This document shows positions 17,204 to 25,952 of a stretch of DNA of 64,000 bases, in pieces. Numbering within the stretch: the stretch's first letter is position 1; each line of letters opens with the position of its first letter. A model generated the notes under the pieces. The model saw only the letters and a list, made by a program, of their open reading frames with translations. It was not told where the DNA came from and searched no databases. Where the stretch lies: NCBI GenBank assembly GCA_024233215.1, contig JACKPW010000007.1, forward strand, positions 248,001-312,000, given 5' to 3'. A program made the position numbers and the translations under genes. This stretch comes from Verrucomicrobiales bacterium. Lineage in GTDB: Bacteria > Verrucomicrobiota > Verrucomicrobiia > Limisphaerales > J093.

Positions 17204-18397
17204 TCAGACTGCGGAGACCCCCCGATGCCGCACCTCGGGGGGGGGGCCGATGAGGCGTTCGTATTCCAGCATCACGAAACGGTCGGTCATGCCTGCCAGA
17301 TAGTCACACACCGCGCGTTCCGGTTGCTGACCGGCCTGGCGCCGCAGGACGGAGTCCCCGATTTCCGCGGGGCGCTTGAGGTAGCAGGCGAAGAGATCCC
17401 CCAGCATCAGGGCGGCACGTTGATTGGGCTCCCGCACCTCGGGATTGAGGTAGAGGTTGGCGTACAGGTAGCGCCGAAGCTGCAGGTTCAGCTTCCGTCG
17501 CTCCGGACTGTAACGCACCAGGGAGCGGGCCCGGGCCCGAACGGCCTCCCCATTCGCCAACCCCGCCCGGTTCAAAGCCTCAGCGGTCGTGGCCACCACA
17601 TCGCGGACCTGATCATCGATGAGACAACGGATGGTGTAGTAGCGACGCCGCTCCGCGGACAGCCGCCCCGCTTCCCGCCGGACCTTTTCCGCCGTGCGGC
17701 GCCAGGTCTCGACATGCGCGACCAGTTCGTCCTCCACCAGCAACCCGGCTTCCAGACCGTCGTCCAGATCGTGGCTGTAGTAGGCGATCTCGTCCGCCAG
17801 GTTGGCAATCTGCGCCTCGAGCGAGGAGGACGGCGTGCGAAACTCCTGTTGCTCGGCAGGATCGTCGCAGGGCGTTCGGTGCTTCGCGAGTCCCTCCCGC
17901 ACTTCCCAGGACAGGTTCAGCCCGGCAAAACGCGGGTACTTGCGCTCCAGCTCGTCGACGATGCGGAGGCTCTGCACGTTGTGCTCGAAGCCACCCCACG
18001 GTCGCATCAAACGGTCGAGCACCTGCTCGCCGGTGTGGCCGAACGGCGGATGGCCCAGATCATGAGCCAGCGCAATCGCCTCCGCCAGATCCTCGTTCAA
18101 CCGCAGGGCCCGGGCAATGTTCCGCGCAATCGCCGCGACCTCCATCGTGTGGGTCAACCGCGTGCGCAGATGGTCGCCCGTGCCGTTCAGGAAGACCTGG
18201 GTCTTGTATTCGAGCCGGCGAAACGCCCGCGAATGGATCACCCGGTCGCGGTCCCGCTGGTACTGGGTGCGCCATTCCGGGGCGGGATCGGGATGATGTC
18301 GACCACGCGAATCGGCGCTGAATTGGGCCCACCGCGCGAGCACCGTCCGCTCCCGCGCCTCAAGTTCCTCCCGGGTGCAGAACATCACCTTGCCCAT
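17204..18397 (-). CDS. dgt: deoxyguanosinetriphosphate triphosphohydrolase-like protein
   Basis: The 397-residue HD-domain enzyme is predicted to hydrolyse dGTP (or dNTPs) to deoxynucleoside and triphosphate, affecting the dNTP pool. The metal-binding HD residues are visible: H83 (LTHTMEVA) and H112-D113 in AHDLGHPPFGHTGE. The N-terminal DRVIHSRAFRRLEYKTQVF is the family hallmark. I chose the ATG at 18397, four bases after the ispH stop, which indicates co-transcription with ispH. The length is that of the shorter dgtP-type group, not the 500-residue enterobacterial Dgt. Confidence 0.93.
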   Translation of the reverse strand: MGKVMFCTREELEARERTVLARWAQFSADSRGRHHPDPAPEWRTQYQRDRDRVIHSRAFRRLEYKTQVFLNGTGDHLRTRLTHTMEVAAIARNIARALRLNEDLAEAIALAHDLGHPPFGHTGEQVLDRLMRPWGGFEHNVQSLRIVDELERKYPRFAGLNLSWEVREGLAKHRTPCDDPAEQQEFRTPSSSLEAQIANLADEIAYYSHDLDDGLEAGLLVEDELVAHVETWRRTAEKVRREAGRLSAERRRYYTIRCLIDDQVRDVVATTAEALNRAGLANGEAVRARARSLVRYSPERRKLNLQLRRYLYANLYLNPEVREPNQRAALMLGDLFACYLKRPAEIGDSVLRRQAGQQPERAVCDYLAGMTDRFVMLEYERLIGPPPEVRHRGVSAV

Positions 18398-18401
18398 GTC
18401 C

Positions 18402-19640
18402 TCAGGCCGCCGGTGCGTCGGCAAGCACGCCCTGGAGCGAAACCCCGCGCAATTCGAACAACCGGTGGATTGCGTCCTCAATCAGGTTGTTCGGACAGGA
18501 CGCCCCGGCGGTGATCCCCACGGTCAAGGGCCGGTTCGGCAGCCAGTCCGTGGTCTCCACCTCACGGCCGCTGTGCTGGTTCCAGTGCCGGATGAGTCCC
18601 GCGGATTCCATCATCGCGGCGTTCTTGATGAAGTAGGTGGGCAACTGCTTCTCCCCCATTTCCGCCAGGTGCGAGGTATTCGACGAGTTGTAGCCCCCCA
18701 CCACGATCAGCAGATCCATCGGTTCCTGAAGCAGGTGTTGGAGCGCGTCCTGCCGTTCCTGCGTGGCGCCACAGATGGTGTCGAAGACCCGAAAGTGACT
18801 GCCGATTTCCGGCGCCCCGTAACGTTCCTCCATCGCCCGTCGGATGCGCCGCTGCACCTCCTCGGTCTCCCCCCGCAACATGGTGGTCTGGTTGGCCACC
18901 CCAACGGTTTGCAGGTGCACCTCGGGATCGAAGCCGTGGGAGTAGCTGCCCTGGAACCTCTGCAAAAAGGCGTCCTTGTCCCCACCGTGAAGGATGTAGT
19001 CGCATACCGCATCGGTCTCGACCAGGTCATAGACCACCAGGTAATGCCCCGCACCGTAGGCCGTCGCCTGCGAGGTGGTGGCCTTGGTCTCCTCGTGCCG
19101 GGCCTTCCCATGAATGATGCTGGTCACGGACTCCTTCGAGTACTGCCGCACCCGCTTCCACACGCTCATCACGTCACCGCAGGTGGTGTCCACCAGGATG
19201 CACCCCTTCGCCTCCAGCTTGCGTCGCGTGTCCACTTCCGTGCCGAAGGCCGGGATGATCACCACGTCCTCCGCGGAAATGTGGGCCAGTTCCTCATCGG
19301 TCGGTCGCGGGGAAATGCTGACAATGCCCATCGCCCGAATCTGGTCGTTCACCTCCGGGTTGTGAATGATCTCCCCAAGGAGAAAGATGCGCGTCGGCTC
19401 GGGAAAGTAGTTCCGGGCCGCATAGGCCAGGTCAATGGCCCGCTCGACGCCGTAACAAAACCCGAATTCCTTCGCCAACCGCACGATCAGGTCGCCCGCG
19501 GCGAGGACCCCGCCCTGGCGACGGATACGGTCCACCAGCGAGCTGCGATAGTGCGAGACGGTAAGCGCCTCCACCGCCTGCATGATGTCAGGACGGCGGA
19601 GGTTGACGCGTTTTCCGGCGGATGCCGTTGGCGATACCAT
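18402..19640 (-). CDS. ispH: 4-hydroxy-3-methylbut-2-enyl diphosphate reductase
   Basis: The protein has 412 residues. It is the last enzyme of the MEP isoprenoid pathway, an iron-sulfur protein making IPP and DMAPP. Cluster cysteines are recognisable in EFGFCYGVERAIDLA (C62), LVDTTCGDVMSVW and ITAGASCPNNLIED. IIHGKARHEETKATTS contains the conserved HGKxxHEE segment. The length and the CGDVMSVW version match the longer cyanobacterial/plant type more than the ~320-residue E. coli type. I set the start at the ATG at 19640; upstream in-frame residues look non-native. It is directly upstream of dgt. Confidence 0.93.
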   Translation of the reverse strand: MVSPTASAGKRVNLRRPDIMQAVEALTVSHYRSSLVDRIRRQGGVLAAGDLIVRLAKEFGFCYGVERAIDLAYAARNYFPEPTRIFLLGEIIHNPEVNDQIRAMGIVSISPRPTDEELAHISAEDVVIIPAFGTEVDTRRKLEAKGCILVDTTCGDVMSVWKRVRQYSKESVTSIIHGKARHEETKATTSQATAYGAGHYLVVYDLVETDAVCDYILHGGDKDAFLQRFQGSYSHGFDPEVHLQTVGVANQTTMLRGETEEVQRRIRRAMEERYGAPEIGSHFRVFDTICGATQERQDALQHLLQEPMDLLIVVGGYNSSNTSHLAEMGEKQLPTYFIKNAAMMESAGLIRHWNQHSGREVETTDWLPNRPLTVGITAGASCPNNLIEDAIHRLFELRGVSLQGVLADAPAA

Positions 19641-19799
19641 ATGCGAGGACTCTATCACGCTCCGCCCGGGCGTCCAGAAGGGTGACGCGTGGGACGCAGC
19701 GAGGGCTTCACGGAAACCGACGCACGAAGACGCCCGCCGCCAGGAGCACCTGGACACCGGGACGTCTGAGGATCGGGTTCATGTCCGCCCGTGGCGAAA

Positions 19800-21050
19800 T
19801 CACTCAGCCCCGGTTGCCCGCGCCGTTTCCTCTTCATGCCGCACGCGCGCGGCTTCGATGTCGTAGTTCTCGTTGTCCGGATGTCCCGGGTTCAGCGGTG
19901 AAATGGCGCGCAGCTTCGCGATGATCGGCGGGATCTGTTCCAGCGCAGTGTCGATCTCCGCCTCCGTGTTGTCGTGGCTGAGGCTGAAACGCACGCTGCC
20001 CCGGGCCCGCATCGGACTCAGCCCCATGGCCGTGAGCACATGCGAGGGATCGAGCGACCCGGTCGTGCACGCGGAACCGCTCGAGGCGCAAATACCGGCC
20101 CGGTCCAGCAACATCAGGATGGCCTCAGCCTCCACGAAATCGAACGCCAGGTTGGACGTGTTCGGAAGCCGCGGTTCCTTGGCCCCGTTGCGTGTCGTGT
20201 GCGGCACGGCCTTCAGCAAGCCATCCTCCAACTTGTCCCGGAGTGCCCTGACCCGACCCTGCTCGTCGTCCAGCCGTTCCAGGGCGAGTTCGGCCGCCCG
20301 CCCGAAACCGACGATGTATGGCACGTTCTCGGTCCCCCCCCGCCGCCCCCGCTCCTGATGACCACCGATGACGTACGGGTGGAACTTGAACCGCCGCCGC
20401 ACGTAAAGCAGGCCAATCCCCTTGGGCGCATGAAGTTTGTGTCCCGACAACGACAGCATGTCGCAGCCCAGTTCCTTCACGTCGATCTTCAACTTGCCGG
20501 GTGTCTGGACGGCATCGGTGTGGAACGGCACGCCCTTGCTGCGACAGAAGGCGGCGATCTCCGGAATCGGGAAGAGCACACCGGTCTCGTTGTTGGCCCA
20601 CATGACCGAGACGATGGCGGTGTCCGGTCGGATGGACTGATCCAGCAACCCGAGGTCCAGGGAACCATCCGGAGACACCGGCAGGAAGGTCACCTCGCAG
20701 CCGCGCCGTTCCAATTCGCGTCCGAACGCGATGTTCGCCGAGTGCTCGACGGCGGTGGTGATCACGTGACGCTTTTCGGGGGCGGCCCGAAGGGCGCTGG
20801 CGATGGCGGCGTTGTTGCTTTCGGTGCCGCAACTGGTGAAAACGATCTCCCGCGGTTCAGCCCCGATGAGCGCCGCCACCTTTTCACGGGCGTTTTCCAC
20901 GTGCCCGGCGATCTCCCGCGCGATGCCGTAGGCGCTGCTGGGATTGCCCCAATGCCGCTCCAGCATGGGCAGCAGGACTTCGATGACCTCGGGCGCCACG
21001 CGCGTGGTGGCGTTGTTGTCGAAATAGATGGTGTGTCTGGACTCGCTCAT
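19800..21050 (-). CDS. cysteine desulfurase (NifS/IscS family)
   Basis: The 416-residue PLP enzyme takes sulfur from cysteine for Fe-S clusters and thio-cofactors. The PLP lysine is K205 in LSGHKLHAPKG, and the active-site cysteine is C328 in CASSGSACTTGS. The short active-site loop is of the group I (NifS/IscS) type. DNNATT near the N-terminus is the usual start of the fold. It is transcribed divergently from the sulfate-assimilation operon, with about 210 bases between starts. IscS and NifS cannot be told apart here because no iscU or nifU is adjacent. Confidence 0.92.
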   Translation of the reverse strand: MSESRHTIYFDNNATTRVAPEVIEVLLPMLERHWGNPSSAYGIAREIAGHVENAREKVAALIGAEPREIVFTSCGTESNNAAIASALRAAPEKRHVITTAVEHSANIAFGRELERRGCEVTFLPVSPDGSLDLGLLDQSIRPDTAIVSVMWANNETGVLFPIPEIAAFCRSKGVPFHTDAVQTPGKLKIDVKELGCDMLSLSGHKLHAPKGIGLLYVRRRFKFHPYVIGGHQERGRRGGTENVPYIVGFGRAAELALERLDDEQGRVRALRDKLEDGLLKAVPHTTRNGAKEPRLPNTSNLAFDFVEAEAILMLLDRAGICASSGSACTTGSLDPSHVLTAMGLSPMRARGSVRFSLSHDNTEAEIDTALEQIPPIIAKLRAISPLNPGHPDNENYDIEAARVRHEEETARATGAE

Positions 21051-21208
21051 GGGAACCGCCCGCCGGACGCAAACCGCCGGATGAACCGGAGTCTAGGATC
21101 GCCCCCCGGACGGGCAAGCGGGAAGTGGGTTGAAAGCCGGCACTTAAGTGAAATACTGCCTCCGTGAAAGCGGTGACAAGAGACGGCGGGGAACGGCCGC
21201 TTTCCAGG

Positions 21209-21236
21209 TTGACATCGGACGGGGATGGACCATAAT
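21209..21236 (+). promoter_or_regulatory. sigma-70-type promoter of the sulfate-assimilation operon
   Basis: TTGACA (21209-21214) is followed after 16 bases by CATAAT (21231-21236). It is well placed for cysI, whose ATG is 26 bases past the -10 box. Confidence 0.65.
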
Positions 21237-21247
21237 CAAAATCATCT

Positions 21248-21262
21248 TAAGTAACTTACTTA
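21248..21262. promoter_or_regulatory. perfect palindrome over the cysI start (candidate operator)
   Basis: TAAGTAA-C-TTACTTA is a perfect 7+1+7 palindrome between the predicted -10 box and the cysI ATG, overlapping the first base of the start codon. It is AT-rich in a GC-rich region, as expected of a repressor site (for example Rrf2-type). No regulator gene is adjacent. Confidence 0.55.
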
Positions 21263-22953
21263 TGATTAACGACAGCAACGCACAGTCCAAGGCCCAGGTT
21301 TCGGCGAACGAGATCCTGAAAGCCAATGATCCCACGCTCGCGGGCAGCATCGCCGCCACCCTGGCGGATCCCGAGGCGGATCGCTTCTCTGACGACGACA
21401 ATCAATTCCTCAAGTTCCACGGGATCTATCAGCAGGACGATCGCGACCTGCGCAAGACCGGCAAGAAGTACATCATGATGATCCGCGGCCGGATTCCCGC
21501 CGGCGTGCTGTCCTCCGCCCAATACCGGGTCTACGACGAACTCAGTGAGCGTCACGGCAACCAGACCCTGCGGATCACCACCCGCCAGAGCCTCCAGTTT
21601 CACGGCGTGGTGAAGCGCCAACTGGGTCCGCTCATGAAGTCGCTCAACGAGGCCCTGCTCACCACCCAGGCCGCCTGCGGGGATGTCGCCCGCAATGTCA
21701 TGGCCCCCTGCACGCCGCCCCGGACCGATCTCGAACGGCGGATTCAACAGGATGCCGTGGCCATTTCCCAGGCCCTCACCCCCGGCACCCCGGCGTATCA
21801 CGCCATCTGGTTGGACGGCGTCCAACTCGACCTCGGCGCCCCCGAGCAAAAGGGCTTCACCGACCCGCTCTACGGCCGGACCTACCTGCCCCGGAAATTC
21901 AAGATCGGCTTTGCGCTGCCTCCGGTGAACGACGTCGACATCTTCACGCAGTGCCTTGGCTTCATAGCCATCGCCGATGACCAGGGCAACCTGGCGGGTT
22001 ACAACCTCACCGTCGGCGGCGGCATGGGGCGCAGTCACAACAACGACGCCACGTTCCCGCGCCTGGGGGATGTCGCCGGCTTTCTCCCGCCCGACCGGGT
22101 GGTCGAGGCCTCGAGAGTGGTGGTGACCATCCACCGCGACTTCGGGGACCGGGCGGACCGCAAGCATGCGCGGCTGAAGTATGTCATTGCCGACCGGGGC
22201 ATCGAATGGTTCCGGGAGGAATTTACGCGTCGTGCGGGTTTCGCGCTGGAACCGGCCCGACCGTTTGCGTTCGAGCACGAACGGCCTCCGTACGGCTGGC
22301 ATGAACAAGGCGACGGGCGTTGGTTTCTCGGCTTGTTCATCGAGAACGGCCGGATCAAGGATGAGGGCGACTGGCGACTCAAGAGCGCGTTGCGGGAAAT
22401 CGCAACCCGGTTTGACATCGAGTTCCGACTCACCCCGGTCGAGACCCTGCTCCTGGCGAACATCGCCGATGGCGACAAAGCGGCCATCGAACGGATCCTG
22501 GCGGAACACGGCATCCTGGGGCCGGAGCAATTCAGCCCGGTGCGCCGGGCCTCGATGGCTTGTGTGGCACTGCCCACCTGCGGGCTGGCCCTGGCGGAAA
22601 GCGAGCGCTACCTGCCGGATCTCCTCACCCGGATGGAATCGCTCCTGGAGGAGGTCGGGCTCAAGGATGAGGAAATCACCGTGCGAATGACCGGCTGCCC
22701 GAACGGTTGCGCCCGCCCCTACGCCGCAGAAATTGGCTTCGTGGGCAAGGGGCCGGGACGTTACCAGCTCTGGCTGGGGGGCAATGCCACCGGCACCCGG
22801 CTGAACCGGGTCTACAAGGAGATGGTCAAGGATCCCGAGATCATCGACGAACTCCGGCCCCTGCTGACGCGTTTCGCCGCGGAACGTCAGGACCGCGAAC
22901 GGTTCGGCGACTGGGTGGCCCGGGTGGTCTGGCCGGAAACCGACACGAACTGA
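21262..22953 (+). CDS. cysI: assimilatory sulfite reductase hemoprotein subunit
   Basis: The protein has 563 residues. It reduces sulfite to sulfide with six electrons, using sirohaem coupled to a [4Fe-4S] cluster. The ligand pattern is complete: C434-x5-C440 (CVALPTC) and C479-x3-C483 (TGCPNGC). The length equals E. coli CysI (about 570), though no cysJ flavoprotein is nearby, so the electron donor is uncertain (ferredoxin is possible). I used the ATG at 21262 behind the predicted promoter. It is the first gene of the operon leading to DUF2061, cysH, cysD and cysN. Confidence 0.95.
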   Translation: MINDSNAQSKAQVSANEILKANDPTLAGSIAATLADPEADRFSDDDNQFLKFHGIYQQDDRDLRKTGKKYIMMIRGRIPAGVLSSAQYRVYDELSERHGNQTLRITTRQSLQFHGVVKRQLGPLMKSLNEALLTTQAACGDVARNVMAPCTPPRTDLERRIQQDAVAISQALTPGTPAYHAIWLDGVQLDLGAPEQKGFTDPLYGRTYLPRKFKIGFALPPVNDVDIFTQCLGFIAIADDQGNLAGYNLTVGGGMGRSHNNDATFPRLGDVAGFLPPDRVVEASRVVVTIHRDFGDRADRKHARLKYVIADRGIEWFREEFTRRAGFALEPARPFAFEHERPPYGWHEQGDGRWFLGLFIENGRIKDEGDWRLKSALREIATRFDIEFRLTPVETLLLANIADGDKAAIERILAEHGILGPEQFSPVRRASMACVALPTCGLALAESERYLPDLLTRMESLLEEVGLKDEEITVRMTGCPNGCARPYAAEIGFVGKGPGRYQLWLGGNATGTRLNRVYKEMVKDPEIIDELRPLLTRFAAERQDRERFGDWVARVVWPETDTN

Positions 22954-23031
22954 AGCGCCCCCCGCAACCCGCGCCGGTTCCATCCTGAGAAGTCCTTCGC
23001 AACCACGCGACGCCCCGTCGTAGCGCACAGT

Positions 23032-23259
23032 ATGAGCGAGAAACCGTATCGCAGCCTGGTCAAGGCGGTGTCGTGGCGCGCCACCGGCACGGTCGACACC
23101 ATCGTAATTTCCCTCCTGATCACCCGCAAACTGGAGTTCGCCCTGTCCATCGGCGCCGTGGAGCTGTTCACCAAGATGGCGCTCTACTACGTCCACGAAC
23201 GGGTCTGGAACCGGCTGTCCTTTGGCCGCGAAAAGGCGCCGGAAGACTACGTGATCTGA
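23032..23259 (+). CDS. DUF2061 small membrane protein
   Basis: The protein has 75 residues: a basic start (SEKPYRSLVKAVSWRATGT), then two hydrophobic helices (about 20-32 and 38-52). The end, YYVHERVWNRLSFGR, is the typical DUF2061 ending. The family is often encoded next to sulfate-activation genes, as here between cysI and cysH. A membrane role in sulfate or sulfite handling is only inferred. Confidence 0.88.
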   Translation: MSEKPYRSLVKAVSWRATGTVDTIVISLLITRKLEFALSIGAVELFTKMALYYVHERVWNRLSFGREKAPEDYVI

Positions 23260-23419
23260 CCGATGACCTTGCCGCTACACCTTGCGATGAACCGTCAACC
23301 GCCAACGGAGGGCAGAGTTACAAGAGGCCCTGACTTGATTCCTGGGACTCCTGGAACTCGTCCCTCCGAGGGGGGGCAGGGTCCCATTGCGTGACCAGGC
23401 TACACCTGCAACACACCCC

Positions 23420-24091
23420 ATGATCCCTGTCGACCTCCCTGCAATGAACGCCCGCATGGCCAAGCGGGAACCCTTGGACATCGTCCGCGAAGCCATCGTG
23501 CTCGCGCCTGACCGGGCCATCGTGTCCACCAACTTCCGCCCCTACGAGGCCGTGCTCCTGCACCTGTGCGTGCAAGTGGAGCCGGACATCCCGGTGCTTT
23601 GGGTGGATCACGGGTTCAACCGTCCCGCCACCTACCGGCACGCCGAGGATCTGACCAGGCGCCTGGGATTGAATCTTCGTCCCTACCTGCCGCGGATCAC
23701 CGCCGCCCACTACGAAGCCGTGCACGGTTCCCTCCCCTCCACGGAGGATGAACCGGCCCTCAAGGACTTCAGCGCGCGAATGAAACTCGAACCCTTCAAG
23801 CGCGGGATGCAGGAGTTGTCCCCCATCGTGTGGCTCACCGCGCTCCGTCGCGTGCAGAACCCCAATCGTGCCGGGCTCGACATCGTCACCGAGGATCGCA
23901 ATTTCGGGGCGCTCAAGGTCAGTCCGTTGTTCCACTGGACCGATGCCCGGATGGAGACCTATCTGAAGGAACACGACCTCCCGAACGAATGGGATTACTT
24001 CGATCCCGCGAAGGCCGATGACAAACGCGAATGCGGCCTGCACGCCGCGTGGGGCGGACAAGTGGTGGGCACCGGCGGAGACGGAATTTGA
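23420..24091 (+). CDS. cysH: phosphoadenylyl-sulfate reductase (PAPS/APS reductase family)
   Basis: The 223-residue enzyme reduces activated sulfate to sulfite with thioredoxin. The C-terminal catalytic cysteine lies in KRECGLH, and WVDHGFNRPATY and WLTALRRVQ match the nucleotide-binding core. The paired cysteines that hold an Fe-S cluster in APS reductases are absent, which favours a PAPS-type enzyme. However, no APS kinase (cysC) is in the window and CysN is not fused to one, so a kinase must be elsewhere. I chose the ATG at 23420. About 700 bases of inserted DNA separate it from cysD. Confidence 0.88.
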   Translation: MIPVDLPAMNARMAKREPLDIVREAIVLAPDRAIVSTNFRPYEAVLLHLCVQVEPDIPVLWVDHGFNRPATYRHAEDLTRRLGLNLRPYLPRITAAHYEAVHGSLPSTEDEPALKDFSARMKLEPFKRGMQELSPIVWLTALRRVQNPNRAGLDIVTEDRNFGALKVSPLFHWTDARMETYLKEHDLPNEWDYFDPAKADDKRECGLHAAWGGQVVGTGGDGI

Positions 24092-24099
24092 AAGTCACG

Positions 24100-24129
24100 A
24101 GACACGGATTTCACGGATTCACACGGATT
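24100..24129. repeat. left inverted repeat of the GxxExxY element
   Basis: This 30-base repeat (AGACACGGATTTCACGG then ATTCACACGGATT) is the reverse complement, with 29 of 30 matches, of the copy at 24532-24561. The match continues weakly outwards (GTCACGA here against TCTAGAC). It lies directly between the cysH stop and the GxxExxY start. Confidence 0.88.
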
Positions 24130-24136
24130 AGTGAGC

Positions 24137-24511
24137 ATGAGCGAGCTTCTGTATAGTCAGGAAACCCACCGCCTGATTGGGCTTTGCATGGAAATTCACC
24201 GTGGCCTTGGGAAGGGGCATGTCGAGATCATCTACAAGGACGCCGTGGTGGTTGAGTTGCGTCAGGCAGGGATTGCCTTCGAACGCGAGAAGCAGTTCGA
24301 GGTCACTTACAAGGGCGTCGTGTTGGCTCATCCCTACTACGCCGACTTCGTCGTGTGGGACAAGATCATCTTCGAAGCCAAAGCCGTCGAGGGCTTGACC
24401 TCTTCACACGTCAAGCAAGTCCTCAACTACCTCGCTGCCTCCAAGCTGCAGCTTGGATTGCTGGTCAACTTTGGAGCCGACTCCCTGGAATGGAAACGGG
24501 TCATCCTCTGA
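24137..24511 (+). CDS. GxxExxY protein (PDDEXK-nuclease-like)
   Basis: The 124-residue protein of the GxxExxY family has the signature GKGHVEIIYKDAV near residue 26 and a PDDEXK-like core: YYADFVVWDKIIFEAKAV gives the D...ExK pattern. The hydrophobic end LGLLVNFGADSLEWKRVIL is typical. The function is unestablished; the fold suggests a small nuclease. It is bounded by inverted repeats and splits cysH from cysD, so it is not part of sulfur metabolism. I chose the ATG at 24137 over a GTG at 24131. Confidence 0.9.
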   Translation: MSELLYSQETHRLIGLCMEIHRGLGKGHVEIIYKDAVVVELRQAGIAFEREKQFEVTYKGVVLAHPYYADFVVWDKIIFEAKAVEGLTSSHVKQVLNYLAASKLQLGLLVNFGADSLEWKRVIL

Positions 24512-24531
24512 CCCCACACCAAACCCCGAAT

Positions 24532-24561
24532 AGTCCGTGTGAATCCGTGAAATCCGTGTCT
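24532..24561. repeat. right inverted repeat of the GxxExxY element
   Basis: It starts AGTCCGTGTGAATCCG and ends AAATCCGTGTCT. It is complementary to the left repeat with one mismatch and 20 bases past the GxxExxY stop. Confidence 0.88.
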
Positions 24562-24786
24562 CTAGACTATGCCTGGCCGCCCCGGTCAACTTCAGCACCG
24601 ACTCCCTCGAATGGAGACACGTCATCATCCAACCTCCTCATCCAATCCGTGTGAATCCGTGAAATCCGTGTCTCTAGACCCTGCCTGGCCGCCCCGGTCA
24701 ACTTCGGCACCGACTCCCTCGAATGGAAACGCGTCGTCATCCATCCTCCCCCCTAGAATCCGTGTGAATCCGTGAAATCCGTGTCT
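24562..24786 (+). pseudogene. two 3'-end relics of GxxExxY genes in tandem
   Basis: Two units of about 112 bases follow the right repeat. Each carries the last ~50 bases of a GxxExxY gene and then another copy of the 30-base repeat (24644-24673 and 24757-24786). Translated, the relics read VNFSTDSLEWRHVII and VNFGTDSLEWKRVVI, against VNFGADSLEWKRVIL in the intact gene. The two relics resemble each other more than the intact gene, so the array probably grew by insertion or duplication of right ends. The last repeat ends two bases before the cysD ATG. Confidence 0.85.
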
Positions 24787-24788
24787 TC

Positions 24789-25691
24789 ATGAGCAGCTAC
24801 CACCTCGATCACCTGGGCCAGTTGGAAACCGAGGCCATTTACCTCATGCGCGAGGTGGCTGCGGAATTCGAGCGACCTGCCCTGCTCTTCTCCGGGGGTA
24901 AGGATTCCATCTGCCTCCTGCGCCTCGCGGAAAAGGCGTTCCGCCCGTCGGACATTCCCATGCCACTGCTCAACGTCGACACCGGCCATCACTTCCCGGA
25001 GTTGAACGAGTTCCGCGACCGCCGCGCCGCCGAACTCGGCAGCAGGCTGATCATTCGCAAGGTGGAAGACGCGATCGCCCAGGGCATCGCCACCCCCAGC
25101 CCCGGCGAGGTCAGTCGCAACCGGCTCCAGATCCCCACCCTGCTCGCCGCCATTGAGGAGTTCCAATTCGACTGCTGCATCGGCGGGGCACGTCGCGACG
25201 AGGAAAAGGCGCGCGCCAAGGAACGGTTTCTCAGTTTCCGCGACGCCTTCGGCCAATGGGACCCCAAGAACCAGCGCCCGGAAATCTGGAACCTCTACAA
25301 CGCCCGACTCAATCCCGGCGAAAACATGCGCGCGTTCCCGCTCTCGAACTGGACCGAAATGGACGTCTGGGAATACATCAAGCGCGAGCAACTGGAGGTT
25401 CCCAACATCTACTTCAGTCACCAGCGACAGTGCGTGCGCCGACACAACCAATGGCTGCCGGTGACCGACCTCCTGCCGCCGAAGGACAGGGAAGAGGTCC
25501 GCGAACTCATCGTCCGCGTGCGCACCATCGGCGACATCATCAGCACCGGCATGGTCGAAAGCCCGGCGAATTGCGTCGATGACATCATTGCCGAAATCGC
25601 GGCCGCCCGGGTCACCGAACGCGGCTCCCGCGCCGACGACAAGTCCAGCGAAGCGGCGATGGAGGATCGAAAGAAGGCGGGGTATTTCTAG
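24789..25691 (+). CDS. cysD: sulfate adenylyltransferase subunit 2
   Basis: The protein has 300 residues. It is the adenylyl-transferring subunit of ATP sulfurylase, making APS from sulfate and ATP together with the GTPase CysN. The PP-loop SGGKDS lies at about residues 35-40. GGARRDEEKARAKERFLSFRD and the C-terminal DDKSSEAAMEDRKKAGYF are family hallmarks. The length is normal. The toxin-antitoxin pair at 25740-26356 separates it from cysN, which it normally abuts. Confidence 0.95.
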   Translation: MSSYHLDHLGQLETEAIYLMREVAAEFERPALLFSGGKDSICLLRLAEKAFRPSDIPMPLLNVDTGHHFPELNEFRDRRAAELGSRLIIRKVEDAIAQGIATPSPGEVSRNRLQIPTLLAAIEEFQFDCCIGGARRDEEKARAKERFLSFRDAFGQWDPKNQRPEIWNLYNARLNPGENMRAFPLSNWTEMDVWEYIKREQLEVPNIYFSHQRQCVRRHNQWLPVTDLLPPKDREEVRELIVRVRTIGDIISTGMVESPANCVDDIIAEIAAARVTERGSRADDKSSEAAMEDRKKAGYF

Positions 25692-25739
25692 ACACACCGA
25701 GATTACTGAGCAAGTTACGGCGTATTACACTCCGACACC

Positions 25740-25952
25740 ATGAGCAGCACACTTAGCATACGGTTGCCTGACGACCTCGTCCGGTGGTTGAGGGAAACGT
25801 CCAAGCGCACCGGTCAACCTCAGGGCGAACTGATTAGGATCCAGTTGGAGAAAGCACGGGCCGCCAGCGAGGAAAAGCCGTGGATGCGTTGGGCAGGTGT
25901 CATTGACGGGCCTTCAGATCTGTCCTGCCGCGAGGGGTTTCCTGGGAAATGA
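25740..25952 (+). CDS. ribbon-helix-helix antitoxin
   Basis: The 70-residue protein has an N-terminal ribbon-helix-helix fold: the strand TLSIRLPDDL, then helices LVRWLRETSKRTG and QGELIRIQLEKAR. Such proteins bind their own promoter and neutralise a PIN toxin. The stop overlaps the start of the next gene (ATGA at 25949-25952), the coupling usual for toxin-antitoxin pairs. It is inserted inside the cys operon. Confidence 0.88.
   Translation: MSSTLSIRLPDDLVRWLRETSKRTGQPQGELIRIQLEKARAASEEKPWMRWAGVIDGPSDLSCREGFPGK

Noticed and set aside
21256..23196. 646-codon open frame opposite cysI
   Set aside because: Antisense to the complete sulfite reductase with intact ligand cysteines.
23420..24091. 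APS reductase with an Fe-S cluster
   Set aside because: The paired cysteines required for the cluster are missing; only the C-terminal ECGLH cysteine is found.
24532..24786. Possible CRISPR array (three 30-base repeats at regular spacing)
   Set aside because: The spacers are ~82 bases and similar to each other, and they encode the GxxExxY C-terminus; the fourth copy is inverted upstream. This is element decay, not CRISPR.
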